NCBI GenBank assembly: GCA_021413725.1
Contig: JAIOPU010000035.1
Location: 1-50,417, forward strand
Direction: 5' to 3'
DNA from: Armatimonadota bacterium
GTDB lineage: Bacteria; Armatimonadota; Fimbriimonadia; Fimbriimonadales; Fimbriimonadaceae
Length of the DNA: 50,417 nucleotides
Shown here in pieces: positions 8,362 through 17,190 of the stretch (position 1 is the stretch's first letter; each line of letters opens with the position of its first letter). The notes beneath the pieces are model-generated. The model saw only the letters and a list, made by a program, of their open reading frames with translations, had not been told where the DNA came from and did not search any database. The position numbers and the translations under genes were made by a program.

Positions 8362-10304
8362 GGTAAATTCACCTCAAAAGTTGTGCCGGCGGAAGTTGTA
8401 TCCACCAACTCAAGTGTCCCTCGATGTTCACCCGCAATTCGGCGGCAACTAAACAGTCCGAGACCAAATCCAGTTTTGCGCGAGGTCACGAAGGGCTCGA
8501 ACAAGCTCTCCTGAATCTCCCACGGGATTCCCGGTCCAGTATCAGAGACCCGGATCATCGCGCGGCCGTCCTCGCTTCCGTAGGAAATCTTTACACTTCC
8601 CCCCGTCGAAGACATTGCCTCAATCGCGTTGATAATGAGGTTCACGAGCAAATGCTCAAGTAAGCCCTCATCACCCTGGACTGAGACAGCCTCCGCTGCC
8701 TGCTCTATCGCAAGCGTTACTCCGTGGGCCGAAGCCACTGGGGTTAGCAACGTCAGACAACCTTCACAAACCACCCCGATATTCACTCCTTCCACCGTCC
8801 GGGCGTGCGGCTTTGCGTAAACAAGCAGCCGATGATTGAGAACCTCAAATCTTTCGATCTGAGTCTTCACGAGCGACCAACTTTCCACGGTTGGAGGTTG
8901 CGCGAGGTGGAAAGACAGAGTGGCGAGGATATTTCGAATGTCGTGGGCGATGGAAGTTGCCAACGTTCCGGACAGCGCAAGCTTGGCTTGCTCTATCAGC
9001 TTGAACCCAGCTTTGTCCAGTGCACTTTCCGATTCACCAAGTTGGGCACCGAGCAAGACCTGTGTCAGGAGCAGGTTTACGTGGCTCACCAAGGTGCTTT
9101 CATAGACAGTCCGAAATTGCGATTGGACGATCGGCTGAACCATGACAATTCGACCAAAATAGTTGCCCGGAAGTTGAAGCAAAACTCCACCCGAATGCGG
9201 AGGAAACGGTTGAGTTCCAACTTCGATCACCCCGATGGTTATCCCTCCGAACCCGTTCAAAATTAGCGTCAGTTGCTCGCAGATTTGAACAACTGGTAGG
9301 TTTTGCGACAGAACTCGGAAAGACCGGTGAATAGCGCTAAGAGCCTCCTGAAATCTTATTAAGGCGATCTCTTGACTAGCTTTGGCTTCCCGCAATTGAG
9401 CAATTCTCTGGTCAAATTCGCTTTCGCGGAGGAGTTCGCCGGCAATTCGCGTTGCGCACATTGCGATGAAGTCCACTTCGTAGTCTTGCACTGGCTCATC
9501 CGAGCGTTCGTCCAAGATGCACAAGGTCCCTACGGTTTGCCCACTGGGTAGGCGTACTGGCACCCCTAAATACCGCGTCAGTCCAATTTTACAAGCGGTC
9601 AAAAGTGAACCACCTGGGTCTTGTCGCGCATCCTGGATGACCTTAGGAGCGTCCTGATTAAGGCAGAACTGGCAGTAGGAATCGTCTAACGTATTCCCGG
9701 CCATTTGTCTTGCCGGGCCATCTGGACCGCCGATGGCGCGAAACTCCATGTAGTCTCCGTGCCGCAAGGAGAGGAAACAAATTGATCCAAAAAATGTTCC
9801 GATGCGCTCTACAATTTCACGGTAAACATGGCCCGGGTCCGGATCAACGAGTTGGCTGATTTTGAAGAGTTCGTCACGCATTTCTCGGTTTCTCACCTCA
9901 TGCGTTTGATCTCGAAAAGTCCATAGTCGCCCAAGGACGTTGCCCTTGGTATCAAACACTGGACGCGTGTCTCGGCTCAGAATTGCGGTCGGGTTTTGTA
10001 ACTTCAAGAAGTCTCTCTGGCAAAGCAGTGGATCAGCATAGAGAACCTCAAGGTTCTCCAACCAAGCTGATTTATCGCAGATTCTGGCCAAAACCATCTC
10101 CCGAACCTGCTCAAATTCAAGGTCGATCACCGCAGTGAAATCAACGCCAAAAATTTGGCCAAATTGTGGATTGCAGACAACGGCCGCATGATTCAAATCC
10201 GTCAGGAGCACACCCTTATCCGTTGCCACAAGAATAGAATCCAAAAGTTCAATATGGCTAGAGAACAATCCTGAACGAATCGCGGTTTGAAATGATCGGG
10301 GCAT
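8355..10304 (-). CDS. Soluble PAS-GAF sensor histidine kinase
   Basis: 649 residues with no convincing membrane helix, so a cytoplasmic sensor is expected. Order: PAS-like domain (about 15-125, GVLLTDLNHAAVVCNPQFGQIFG), GAF domain (about 145-300, with the Cys-containing SYCQFCLNQ and YLGVPVRLPSGQTVGTLCI), a linker and second sensory region (about 320-430), then an H-box IAHDIRN with His454. A HATPase domain follows, with the N-box NLIINAIEA, DTGPGIP and GFGLGL. The kinase core is complete. It precedes and overlaps the response-regulator gene. GAF domains of this kind bind small molecules, haem or chromophores; nothing here decides which. A TAAAAT box lies 14 bases before the ATG on the minus strand. 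Confidence 0.93.
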   Translation of the reverse strand: MPRSFQTAIRSGLFSSHIELLDSILVATDKGVLLTDLNHAAVVCNPQFGQIFGVDFTAVIDLEFEQVREMVLARICDKSAWLENLEVLYADPLLCQRDFLKLQNPTAILSRDTRPVFDTKGNVLGRLWTFRDQTHEVRNREMRDELFKISQLVDPDPGHVYREIVERIGTFFGSICFLSLRHGDYMEFRAIGGPDGPARQMAGNTLDDSYCQFCLNQDAPKVIQDARQDPGGSLLTACKIGLTRYLGVPVRLPSGQTVGTLCILDERSDEPVQDYEVDFIAMCATRIAGELLRESEFDQRIAQLREAKASQEIALIRFQEALSAIHRSFRVLSQNLPVVQICEQLTLILNGFGGITIGVIEVGTQPFPPHSGGVLLQLPGNYFGRIVMVQPIVQSQFRTVYESTLVSHVNLLLTQVLLGAQLGESESALDKAGFKLIEQAKLALSGTLATSIAHDIRNILATLSFHLAQPPTVESWSLVKTQIERFEVLNHRLLVYAKPHARTVEGVNIGVVCEGCLTLLTPVASAHGVTLAIEQAAEAVSVQGDEGLLEHLLVNLIINAIEAMSSTGGSVKISYGSEDGRAMIRVSDTGPGIPWEIQESLFEPFVTSRKTGFGLGLFSCRRIAGEHRGTLELVDTTSAGTTFEVNLPC

Positions 10305-10631
10305 GGTGGGCTTAGTGAATTTTACACCGACATAGACTCGCTTAAATGAACGCCATATGAATTCAGCCCGAGGTCGTCCAAAAAGAAAATGAACCCGGCA
10401 TGTTTACTTCTGGTGATTTTGCGGAATAAGACCGATATGTAAGGCAAGAACGGATTACTTGCGGCGAACGTCTTAGGGTCAAAGGTACTCTGAGAATATT
10501 GCTGGGGAGATGTGCTTCGGACCCGAGGATGGGTCCAACGGACTATGCGACGACACCTGGGGTGTCCAACGTAGAACAAGGCATGATCAAAAGCGGTCGT
10601 AGATGGACTCCTACAAGGATGGAAAATTAAG
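10305..10631. other. Intergenic region between histidine kinase and clpC
   Basis: 327 bases with no gene I can support. Its left end holds the kinase promoter (TAAAAT at 10319-10324, minus strand). Its right end holds the clpC Shine-Dalgarno site (AAGGA about 10 bases before ATG 10632). I looked for a CIRCE inverted repeat and for a CtsR-type direct repeat in front of clpC and found neither. An 85-codon minus-strand frame here lacks any recognisable domain or start signal. Confidence 0.6.
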
Positions 10632-13148
10632 ATGTGGCAAAGATTTACTGAAAGAGCAAGAAAGGTCGTTTTCTACGCACAGGAAGAGGCGCAGAAATTC
10701 GGCGAGGGTTACGTTTCGACGGAACACCTACTTCTCGGGTTAGTGCGCGAGTCCGATTCGGTCGCGGCCCGCGTGCTTGAACGGCTCGGAGTAAGTCTGA
10801 GTCGAATTCGACAGGAAGTGGAAAAGCAGTTGCCTCGCGGCGACGCCCGGCCTTCCCAAGAAATGACTTTAACTCCTCGCGCCAAGCGAGTGATTGACCT
10901 CGCGTACGACGAGGCACGGAATCTGAACAACTCCTATATCGGCACCGAGCATCTTCTCTTGGGGCTGATTCGAGAAGGTGATGGACTTGCCGGTCGCGTC
11001 CTCGCCAAACTCGGCGTGGAACTGGATCGCGCTCGCCGCGAAGTAATGTCGTTGCAAGACAACGAGTCCCAAACCAAGGGGACGAGCCGAGCTTCGAGTT
11101 CCGGTTCCAGCAGCACGGCTGCTCCTACCGGCGCTAAGACAGCAACTCTCGACGAATTCGGTCGAAACCTGACCCAACTCGCCCGAGATGGCAAACTTGA
11201 CCCGGTTGTCGGACGACATGCAGAGATCGAGCGCGTCATGCAAATTCTCAGTCGTCGAACCAAGAACAACCCGTGCCTTATCGGCGAACCGGGCGTGGGT
11301 AAGACGGCGATTGCCGAAGGGCTTGCGCTTCGAATCGTCAGCGGCGACATTCCTGATTTGCTCAAGAACAAGAAAATTATCGCCCTCGACCTGGCGGGTC
11401 TCGTCGCTGGTACCAAATATCGTGGTGAATTCGAAGAGCGGATGAAGAAGGTAATGGACGAAGTTCGCAAGAGCGAAGGTGAAGTCATTCTCTTCATTGA
11501 CGAACTCCACACGCTGGTCGGAGCCGGTGCGGCGGAAGGTGCAATTGATGCCTCAAACATCATGAAGCCCGCCCTCGCCCGAGGCGAACTCCAGTGCGTT
11601 GGCGCAACCACTCAGGAAGAATTCCGAAAGTACATCGAAAAGGATGCCGCTCTTGAGCGACGTTTCCAAGGTGTCCAAGTTCGGGAGCCGAGCGAGGACG
11701 AGGCCGTGGAAATCCTCAAAGGTCTCCGCGAGAGATACGAAGTTCACCACAACGTGGAAATTACCGACGATGCCATCGACGCATCCGTCAAGCTTTCGCA
11801 GCGCTATATCACGGACCGAACTTTGCCGGACAAGGCGATCGACCTCATCGACGAGGCCGCCAGCCGTGTGCGCCTTCAGCTCAGTATGCCGCCGCTCGAC
11901 GTTCGACAAGACAAGGTCAAAATGACCAAAATCAAGTCCGAAATCGACCATCTCTCCCGTAAGGGCGAGAGCGAGGCTCTGACTAAGTATCAAAAGGAAT
12001 ACAACGACCTCGAGGACAGCGTAATCACTCGTGAGGACGCATGGAGTCTGCTCGAAAAGCCAGAAGCCGTCGTCACCGAGAACGAGATCGCTCTCATTGT
12101 CCAAAGCTGGACTGGAATTCCGGTACAGATGGTCAAGGAAACCGAGTCCGCCAAACTCCTTCGAATGGAAGACGACCTTCACGCCCGAATCATCGGTCAA
12201 GAAGACGCCGTCAGCGCGGTCTGCCGCGCCATTCGACGAAGCCGCGCCGGCCTCAAGGATCCGAAGCGACCTCTGGGCAGCTTTGTGTTCCTCGGACCTA
12301 CCGGTGTCGGAAAAACTGAGCTCGCCAAGACCTTGGCTGGATACCTCTTCGACAAGGAGTCGAACATGATTCGGATTGACATGTCCGAGTACATGGAGCG
12401 ATTCGCGGTCAGCCGACTCGTCGGTGCCCCTCCGGGATACGTCGGATACGATGAGGGTGGTCAGCTCACCGAACAGGTTCGCCGCAATCCCTATTGCGTG
12501 ATCTTGCTCGACGAGATCGAAAAGGCTCACCCGGACGTTTTCAACATCCTGTTGCAAGTGATGGAAGATGGTCACCTCACCGACTCGCAAGGTCGCAAGG
12601 TGGACTTCCGAAACACGATCATCATCATGACTTCGAACGTCGGCGTAAAACCCATCGAACTCGATAAGGGCCTCGGATTCGTCGATCAGCGAATGAACGC
12701 TGACGATCCGAAGACCTACGAGTACATGAAGACCAAGATGCTCGAGGAGATGAAGAAACTCTTCCGACCCGAGTTCTTGAACCGCGTGGATGAGACCATC
12801 GTGTTCCGACACCTCAGAAGGGAGGAAATTTTGGAAATCTCGAATCTGTATCTGAAGAGAGTCAACGAGCAAGCGGCAGAGCTTGGCATCACAATCCAAC
12901 TCAGCGAAGAGGTCAAGGACCTTCTCGTCAAGGAAGGATACGATCCAAACCTCGGCGCCCGCCCGCTCCGAAGAGCCGTCCAAAGGTTCATCGAAGATCC
13001 ACTTAGCGAGGATCTGTTGATCGGAACCTTCGTGCGAGGCGACAACATCATGGCTTCCCTGGAAGACGGCAAGGTCGTGTTCCACAAGGTCACGGTGGAA
13101 GAAGAACCACCCGCTCCGAAGCGGAAAAAGGCTCTGGCAAAGAGCTAA
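10632..13148 (+). CDS. clpC: ATP-dependent Clp protease ATP-binding subunit ClpC
   Basis: 838 residues, full length for ClpC. Two Clp-N repeats lie at 1-140 ([11 protein letters not shown] and [11 protein letters not shown]). A Ser-rich linker leads to AAA domain 1 with Walker A GEPGVGKT (218-225) and Walker B VILFIDE. A middle region with a UVR-like stretch (about 425-460) separates it from AAA domain 2 with Walker A GPTGVGKT (555-562) and [14 protein letters not shown]. ClpC hexamers unfold proteins and feed ClpP; the middle domain binds adaptors of the MecA/McsB kind. clpP is not in this window. No CtsR/McsA/McsB operon partners are adjacent, so it appears to be transcribed alone and ends in a strong terminator. 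Confidence 0.97.
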   Translation: MWQRFTERARKVVFYAQEEAQKFGEGYVSTEHLLLGLVRESDSVAARVLERLGVSLSRIRQEVEKQLPRGDARPSQEMTLTPRAKRVIDLAYDEARNLNNSYIGTEHLLLGLIREGDGLAGRVLAKLGVELDRARREVMSLQDNESQTKGTSRASSSGSSSTAAPTGAKTATLDEFGRNLTQLARDGKLDPVVGRHAEIERVMQILSRRTKNNPCLIGEPGVGKTAIAEGLALRIVSGDIPDLLKNKKIIALDLAGLVAGTKYRGEFEERMKKVMDEVRKSEGEVILFIDELHTLVGAGAAEGAIDASNIMKPALARGELQCVGATTQEEFRKYIEKDAALERRFQGVQVREPSEDEAVEILKGLRERYEVHHNVEITDDAIDASVKLSQRYITDRTLPDKAIDLIDEAASRVRLQLSMPPLDVRQDKVKMTKIKSEIDHLSRKGESEALTKYQKEYNDLEDSVITREDAWSLLEKPEAVVTENEIALIVQSWTGIPVQMVKETESAKLLRMEDDLHARIIGQEDAVSAVCRAIRRSRAGLKDPKRPLGSFVFLGPTGVGKTELAKTLAGYLFDKESNMIRIDMSEYMERFAVSRLVGAPPGYVGYDEGGQLTEQVRRNPYCVILLDEIEKAHPDVFNILLQVMEDGHLTDSQGRKVDFRNTIIIMTSNVGVKPIELDKGLGFVDQRMNADDPKTYEYMKTKMLEEMKKLFRPEFLNRVDETIVFRHLRREEILEISNLYLKRVNEQAAELGITIQLSEEVKDLLVKEGYDPNLGARPLRRAVQRFIEDPLSEDLLIGTFVRGDNIMASLEDGKVVFHKVTVEEEPPAPKRKKALAKS

Positions 13149-13158
13149 GAAGCAGCGA

Positions 13159-13188
13159 GCCGCTGGACCTCAGTCCAGCGGCTTTTTT
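13159..13188 (+). terminator. Rho-independent terminator of clpC
   Basis: A 10-bp perfect stem GCCGCTGGAC (13159-13168) / GTCCAGCGGC (13173-13182) with a four-base loop is followed by six T. Confidence 0.92.
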
Positions 13189-13217
13189 GCTGTATCAGCT
13201 ATCCTCTTAGGGTCGTG

Positions 13218-13664
13218 ATGACGAACGCAGAAGTTCAAGACTATCTCTACAAGCAAATCCCATTGTCGGCAGCGATGGAGGTGAAGGTAGACCGCATGGA
13301 CTCCACTGGCATCGAGCTCTCAGCTCCTCTCGAACCCAATATCAATCACCGCCAAACCGCTTTCGGCGGGAGCCTCTCGGCAGTCGCCACCCTTGCCGCA
13401 TGGACTCTCCTGCACATGCGCCTCCAACACGAGTCCAGTCCGGCTCAACTCGTGATTCAATACGGACAGATGGACTACATCGCCCCCGCCCGAGGCTCCT
13501 TTGTCGCGAAATGCGCAAACCTCGAACCCAAAGAATGGGACCGCTTTCTGAATGGTTTGACGCGAAAGGGCAGAGCGCGCATCCGCCTGCAAGTGGAAGT
13601 TACTTCGGGAATCCTCCAGGTTGCAAAGTTTGAAGGGGAATTCGTCGCATTAACCCAGTGTTAA
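13218..13664 (+). CDS. Thioesterase-domain protein (YiiD C-terminal type hotdog fold)
   Basis: 148 residues from the ATG at 13218 (a GTG three bases earlier is also possible). The stretch NINHRQTAFGGSLSAVATLAAW matches the helix and loop of the YiiD_C-type hotdog thioesterase, in which N-H-x-T-x-F-G-G-S marks the active-site turn. The rest alternates strands (VIQYGQMDYIAPARGSF, RIRLQVEV) as expected. Such proteins hydrolyse acyl-CoA or acyl-ACP, substrate unknown. It lies alone after the clpC terminator and before a dockerin gene with its own promoter. Confidence 0.8.
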   Translation: MTNAEVQDYLYKQIPLSAAMEVKVDRMDSTGIELSAPLEPNINHRQTAFGGSLSAVATLAAWTLLHMRLQHESSPAQLVIQYGQMDYIAPARGSFVAKCANLEPKEWDRFLNGLTRKGRARIRLQVEVTSGILQVAKFEGEFVALTQC

Positions 13665-13716
13665 TACGGTGTTAGGCACTTTTTTCTGCCTTTTTCCGCA
13701 ACCCGGTAGAAAACTA

Positions 13717-13746
13717 TTGCCAAATTTGCAAAAAACGTCGTACAAT
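13717..13746 (+). promoter_or_regulatory. Promoter of the propeller-dockerin gene
   Basis: TTGCCA (13717-13722), 18 bases, then TACAAT (13741-13746). The ATG at 13757 comes only ten bases after the -10 box and no Shine-Dalgarno site exists, so the transcript should start within a few bases of the start codon. Best -35/-10 pair in the window. Confidence 0.65.
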
Positions 13747-13756
13747 TAGAGCGATT

Positions 13757-15055
13757 ATGAAAAAGATCGCATTAGCTGTCGCATTGGCGTCCATGTCGTT
13801 TGCCGCGCAAGCAACCATGGACTGGGTGCTTGACAATACGAACAACCAAGTCATTCGTTTTGTTGCTGAAACTGGCGAGTACCGCGGAACGTTTGGTCGA
13901 GGCGTGATCGATGCCGCCGGGTTCCCTCGCGGTATCTGCCAGAGTCCGGTAGACGGGCGAGTCTTTATCTCCATCCAAAACGGAGCGTCGTCTTCAGTCA
14001 AGATTTTTGATCCGTACACAGGAGCTTACGGCGGAGTCTACGCCAGCGGGTTCATGGCGGCACCAGGATCTATCGCCATCGCAACCGATGGCAAAATGTA
14101 CGTCACCGATCTGTCCACCCAAAGAATCCTTATCTTTGACACTGCAACAGGAGCGTACGGCGGAGTCATTGGAGCCGGATTCGGCATCAACAAAGCGGTT
14201 CTAAACGGCAACACTCTGGTTTGCACAACCGCAACCCAAATCCTCAAATTCGACCGACTTACCGGCGCACTCACCGGAATCCTGAGCGGCTTCGGTCAAT
14301 CACCTTCAGCCGTTGGCGTCATCAGCCCTACTCAGTATGCGTTCACGGGTCCTGGCTCACCTCAGCCCGGTATCCTGAGGTTCGAGGCAACTGCTGGTAC
14401 GTACCAAGGCAGTCTCGCCACCAACTGGTTTGCTACGATCACCGACTTTGAGACAATGGCAAACGGCGACATGCTCGTTCTTGCCAACTCTCTGAACAGC
14501 ATTCCTCTGATCGCTCGATTTGTAGCCTCAACTGGGCAGTACAAAGGATTGCTCGGGGTCGGATTTCCCATTGGTTCAAGCCAGGATATGGCGATCGAAC
14601 AACCCTGCTCCGTCAGCGGCAATTTGATTTTCCAAGATTACGTCGGGGCCAACCGAAATCTCTTTGTTGATGTAGTAGATCCGGTATCGGGCGTCACTCT
14701 AGACTCGGTCACGATTCCGAACAGCAACACGGGTCCATTCACTTTTAAGACGGTCTATCGCGGCACACTTGATCTCTATTTCAATGGGTCGCACTGGCTC
14801 AGAAAGAAGGTCGGCAGCGTTGTAATTGGAGCATCAGGAGCTACTGGCGTAAACGTCAGCCTAGTCAACGGCAATTGCGTTTATGACTCGGTCATCGACC
14901 TCTCTGACTACACCGCCTTGATTACGGCTTTCAATGCGGATCCCCTCGCAGGGAACTGGAACCCAGAAGCCGATGTCAACGGCGACAATATCGTCGACCT
15001 GACCGACTACACGGTTGTGGTTGTCAACTTCAACGCGCTTGGCGACGGACCCTAG
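13757..15055 (+). CDS. Secreted six-repeat beta-propeller protein with C-terminal dockerin-like domain
   Basis: 432 residues with a signal peptide (MKKIALAVALASMSFAAQA). Six repeats of about 45-50 residues follow, each with the pattern F-D/V-x-x-T-G-x-Y-x-G-x-x-G-x-G-F (for example FDPYTGAYGG, FDTATGAYGG, FVASTGQYKG). Six such units would make an NHL-like six-bladed propeller; no catalytic motif is visible. From about residue 300 comes a small beta domain containing SHWLRKKV. Two EF-hand loops then end the protein (VYDSVIDLSD, DVNGDNIVDLTD). The C-terminal module is the same as in the genes at 4659 and 18432. Likely a surface or cell-envelope protein; ligand unknown. Confidence 0.83.
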   Translation: MKKIALAVALASMSFAAQATMDWVLDNTNNQVIRFVAETGEYRGTFGRGVIDAAGFPRGICQSPVDGRVFISIQNGASSSVKIFDPYTGAYGGVYASGFMAAPGSIAIATDGKMYVTDLSTQRILIFDTATGAYGGVIGAGFGINKAVLNGNTLVCTTATQILKFDRLTGALTGILSGFGQSPSAVGVISPTQYAFTGPGSPQPGILRFEATAGTYQGSLATNWFATITDFETMANGDMLVLANSLNSIPLIARFVASTGQYKGLLGVGFPIGSSQDMAIEQPCSVSGNLIFQDYVGANRNLFVDVVDPVSGVTLDSVTIPNSNTGPFTFKTVYRGTLDLYFNGSHWLRKKVGSVVIGASGATGVNVSLVNGNCVYDSVIDLSDYTALITAFNADPLAGNWNPEADVNGDNIVDLTDYTVVVVNFNALGDGP

Positions 15056-15070
15056 TCATTCAGACTAGAA

Positions 15071-15102
15071 AAGGCGGACCTCGTTGAGGTCCGCCTTTTT
15101 TT
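15071..15102. terminator. Bidirectional terminator
   Basis: A 12-bp perfect stem (15071-15082 with 15086-15097, loop GTT) is followed by a run of T on the plus strand and flanked by A on the left. It can serve both the propeller gene and the convergent peroxidase gene, whose stop is at 15106. Confidence 0.9.
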
Positions 15103-15105
15103 GCC

Positions 15106-15687
15106 TTACTTAGCCTTTAAAGCGGTTTCCAAAGCGTCTACGATTTTCTTATCGTCGGGCTTCATCCGAGGGTCAAAGCGGTTGGCGACTTTGCCGTGTC
15201 GATCCACGATGAACTTCGCAAAGTTCCACTCCACCTCGTTGTTGTTTCCACTTTGGGCAACCAGCCAGCGATAGAGTTCGTGCGTCTCCGCGCCCTTGAC
15301 AACGATTTTCGAGAACATGGGGAACGATACTTTGTAGTTGCTCTTGCAGAATTCCTTGATTTCGGCGTTACTGCCTGGTTCCTGACCTCCGAATTCATTT
15401 GCGGGGAACCCCAGGACAACGAACCCCTGCTTTGAGTACTTCTCGTAGAGGGCCTCCAGAGCCTTGTACTGCGGCGTGTTGCCGCATTGGCTCGCGACGT
15501 TGACGACCATGATCGCCTTACCTTTGTACTTCGCCAGTTTGACGTCCTTGCCGTCAATGTCCTTCATCGTGAATTCATAAATCGTCTCCGCTTTTGGCGC
15601 GAGATGCGCGGGAAGCTGAACGGCACCAAGACCGGCCGCCGCCCACATGGAAGAAAAAACACCTGCAACTCTCATAGTTTTGAGCAT
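15106..15687 (-). CDS. Glutathione peroxidase-family thiol peroxidase
   Basis: 193 residues. A hydrophobic N-terminus (about 1-25) suggests export. The peroxidatic cysteine is Cys68 in NVASQCGNT. The other tetrad residues are Gln102 in FGGQEPG and Trp154-Asn155 in EVEWNFAKF, so the active site is intact. The usual FPCNQF box reads FPANEF here, so the cysteine that often acts as resolving residue is absent; Cys114 (KEFCKS) may replace it. Bacterial members usually reduce hydroperoxides with thioredoxin. A TAGAAT box five bases before the ATG suggests a leaderless message. The gene ends at a shared terminator. Confidence 0.92.
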   Translation of the reverse strand: MLKTMRVAGVFSSMWAAAGLGAVQLPAHLAPKAETIYEFTMKDIDGKDVKLAKYKGKAIMVVNVASQCGNTPQYKALEALYEKYSKQGFVVLGFPANEFGGQEPGSNAEIKEFCKSNYKVSFPMFSKIVVKGAETHELYRWLVAQSGNNNEVEWNFAKFIVDRHGKVANRFDPRMKPDDKKIVDALETALKAK

Positions 15688-15692
15688 GACCT

Positions 15693-15698
15693 ATTCTA
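15693..15698 (-). promoter_or_regulatory. -10-like box (TAGAAT) of the peroxidase gene
   Basis: On the minus strand TAGAAT is five bases upstream of the ATG at 15687. The box overlaps the end of the pterin dehydratase gene, so the peroxidase can be transcribed independently. Confidence 0.4.
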
Positions 15699-15986
15699 CG
15701 CCATTGCCAGCAAATCCGCTTTTTTTGCGAGCGACAAGTCAAATTCCGTAATTCCGTCCGCATCGTGAGTCGAAAGCGACACTCGCACTTTTTGGTAAGT
15801 CACCAGAAGATCGGGATGGTGGTCCATTTGGTCCGCAAAGTGCCCCACCGCAACCGCAAACATCATTCCGTGTGCGTAAGAGTCAAAGGTATAAGTCTTT
15901 ATGATCTGCCCGTCCGCATATAACCATCCGGGTAGCCCAACGAGTGCAGAAGTGAGTTCCGTTTCAGAGAGTTTGTTTCGAGTCAT
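15696..15986 (-). CDS. Pterin-4a-carbinolamine dehydratase
   Basis: 96 residues from the ATG at 15986; a TTG-led extension to 16013 is less likely. The family core is clear: FAVAVGHFADQMDHHPDLLVTYQKVRV contains the H-x-x-D/E-x-x-x-H-H-P-D active site. STHDADGITEFD then matches the STH-x-x-GLT-x-x-D motif. The enzyme dehydrates 4a-hydroxytetrahydropterin to regenerate the cofactor of aromatic amino acid hydroxylases; a moonlighting role in molybdopterin or transcription is known for some members. No hydroxylase gene is near. Divergent from yggS, 35 bases apart. Confidence 0.92.
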   Translation of the reverse strand: MTRNKLSETELTSALVGLPGWLYADGQIIKTYTFDSYAHGMMFAVAVGHFADQMDHHPDLLVTYQKVRVSLSTHDADGITEFDLSLAKKADLLAMA

Positions 15987-16008
15987 GCCCTGATTGTGAC
16001 GCCAAAAG

Positions 16009-16014
16009 TACAAT
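16009..16014 (+). promoter_or_regulatory. -10-like box (TACAAT) of yggS
   Basis: TACAAT is seven bases before the ATG at 16022 with no Shine-Dalgarno site. An ATG in another frame at 16015 is not used. Confidence 0.5.
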
Positions 16015-16021
16015 ATGGCTC

Positions 16022-16669
16022 ATGGGAATCGCTGAGCGCCTTCAAGAAATCCAGTCAAGGATTGACAAAGCGTGTGAATCCGCTAACCGCGCCCCCCAGC
16101 AGATAACTCTCATTGCGGTCTCCAAAACATTCCCGACCGAGGCCATTCAAGAAGCCTACGATTGTGGGCACCGGCACTTCGGCGAATCCCGCCTCCAAGA
16201 GCTACTCCCCAAGGCAGAAGCGCTTCCAAAAGATATTTTTTGGCATTTTATTGGAAAAATTCAATCCAATAAAATTCGCCGTGCCGCAGGGATTTGCTCC
16301 CTCATACACACCCTTGAAAGCCATTCTCAGATTCAAGAGCTGGAGAAACTTGACAAACCCACCGACGTTCTCATCGAAATTAATATCGCACGCGAAGAAA
16401 AAAAGTCAGGAATTTTGCCCGAGGACCTTGACAAGTTCTATCAAAGAGTGCTAATCTCCCCAACAGTACGTTATCGAGGGCTAATGACCATTGGCTCCAA
16501 TACCGGGACAATCGAACAAACGAAGGCAGAATTTCGCACAATGCGAGAACTCAGCCGGAAGTATGAAGGCGATTTTCTGAGTATGGGAATGAGTGGTGAC
16601 TTCGAAGTGGCGCTCCAGGAAGGAGCCACCCACATTCGAGTTGGAACAGCAATCTTTGGCGGACGATAA
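16022..16669 (+). CDS. yggS: PLP homeostasis protein YggS/PLPBP
   Basis: 215 residues of the alanine-racemase-like TIM barrel without the second domain. The PLP lysine is in LIAVSKTFP (about residue 35). HRHFGESRLQEL, FWHFIGKIQSNKIR and the phosphate-binding end SMGMSGDFEVAL with THIRVGTAIFG are all present. The protein binds and buffers pyridoxal phosphate and has no known catalytic reaction. It is followed 22 bases later by sepF, the same order as the ylmE-ylmF pair in Firmicutes and other Terrabacteria division clusters. Confidence 0.95.
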   Translation: MGIAERLQEIQSRIDKACESANRAPQQITLIAVSKTFPTEAIQEAYDCGHRHFGESRLQELLPKAEALPKDIFWHFIGKIQSNKIRRAAGICSLIHTLESHSQIQELEKLDKPTDVLIEINIAREEKKSGILPEDLDKFYQRVLISPTVRYRGLMTIGSNTGTIEQTKAEFRTMRELSRKYEGDFLSMGMSGDFEVALQEGATHIRVGTAIFGGR

Positions 16670-16691
16670 TCCAGGAAGGACATATAAGGTT

Positions 16692-17117
16692 ATGGAAGAT
16701 AGAGCTTACGTCATCGACGAAGAGGCCGAGAGGCCCGGATTTTTCACTAAGGTTTCGACCTTCTTTTCTCGCGATCGCGATATTGAAGGTGACGAGGAAA
16801 CCGAATTCCCAACATCACCCAAGCTTCGAGTGCACCAAGCACCTCGCTACAGCATCACCGTGCGACGTCAAGTGACGTCATTTAACGATGCTGTTGCCGC
16901 CGCTGACGGCCTCAAGAATGGTGAGCAGCAGATTATGAACCTCTCTGCCGCTGACGCCCACACCCGAGAAAAAATCAAGGACTTCATGGCCGGCGTGAAC
17001 TACGCGCAAGAAGGTCACTGGGAAGAACTCGGCGACAACGTCTACCTCCTCGCCCCCCATTTTGCCGCGGTTGATACCGTAGCTGCAAGCCCTAAGGCCC
17101 AAGCCCAACGAAACTGA
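16692..17117 (+). CDS. sepF: Cell division protein SepF
   Basis: 141 residues from the ATG at 16692, preceded by AAGG; a longer frame reaches back into yggS but has no support. The N-terminus is acidic (MEDRAYVIDEEAERPGFFTKVSTFF) and may form the amphipathic membrane helix. The C-terminal SepF/DUF552 core shows DAVAAADGLKNGEQQIMNLSAADAHTREKIKDFMAGVNYA and ends in DNVYLLAPHF. SepF polymerises and tethers FtsZ to the membrane. Location after yggS supports the call. A terminator follows. Confidence 0.93.
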   Translation: MEDRAYVIDEEAERPGFFTKVSTFFSRDRDIEGDEETEFPTSPKLRVHQAPRYSITVRRQVTSFNDAVAAADGLKNGEQQIMNLSAADAHTREKIKDFMAGVNYAQEGHWEELGDNVYLLAPHFAAVDTVAASPKAQAQRN

Positions 17118-17137
17118 ACCTCTCTCGAAATGCATTT

Positions 17138-17173
17138 GCCTCCTCTGGACAACGAGTCAGAGGGGGCCTTTTT
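17138..17173 (+). terminator. Terminator of yggS-sepF
   Basis: GCCTCCTCTG pairs with CAGAGGGGGC (one G-T pair) across a short loop, followed by five T at 17169-17173. Confidence 0.8.
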
Positions 17174-17177
17174 GGCT

Positions 17178-17183
17178 CATAAT
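17178..17183 (+). promoter_or_regulatory. -10-like box (CATAAT) of leuD
   Basis: CATAAT (five of six matches to TATAAT) lies seven bases before the ATG at 17191; no Shine-Dalgarno site is seen. Confidence 0.4.
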
Positions 17184-17190
17184 TTCGACT

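Noticed and set aside
10322-10579. 85-codon minus-strand frame between the histidine kinase and clpC
   Set aside because: No domain, no start signal, rich in Arg/Ser/Pro as expected of non-coding translation; the region carries the flanking promoters.
10560-10631. Search for CIRCE or CtsR operators before clpC
   Set aside because: No matching inverted or direct repeat was found by eye.
11553-13085. 510-codon minus-strand frame inside clpC
   Set aside because: Exact antisense of conserved ClpC sequence; long antisense frames arise from its codon bias. No motif of its own.
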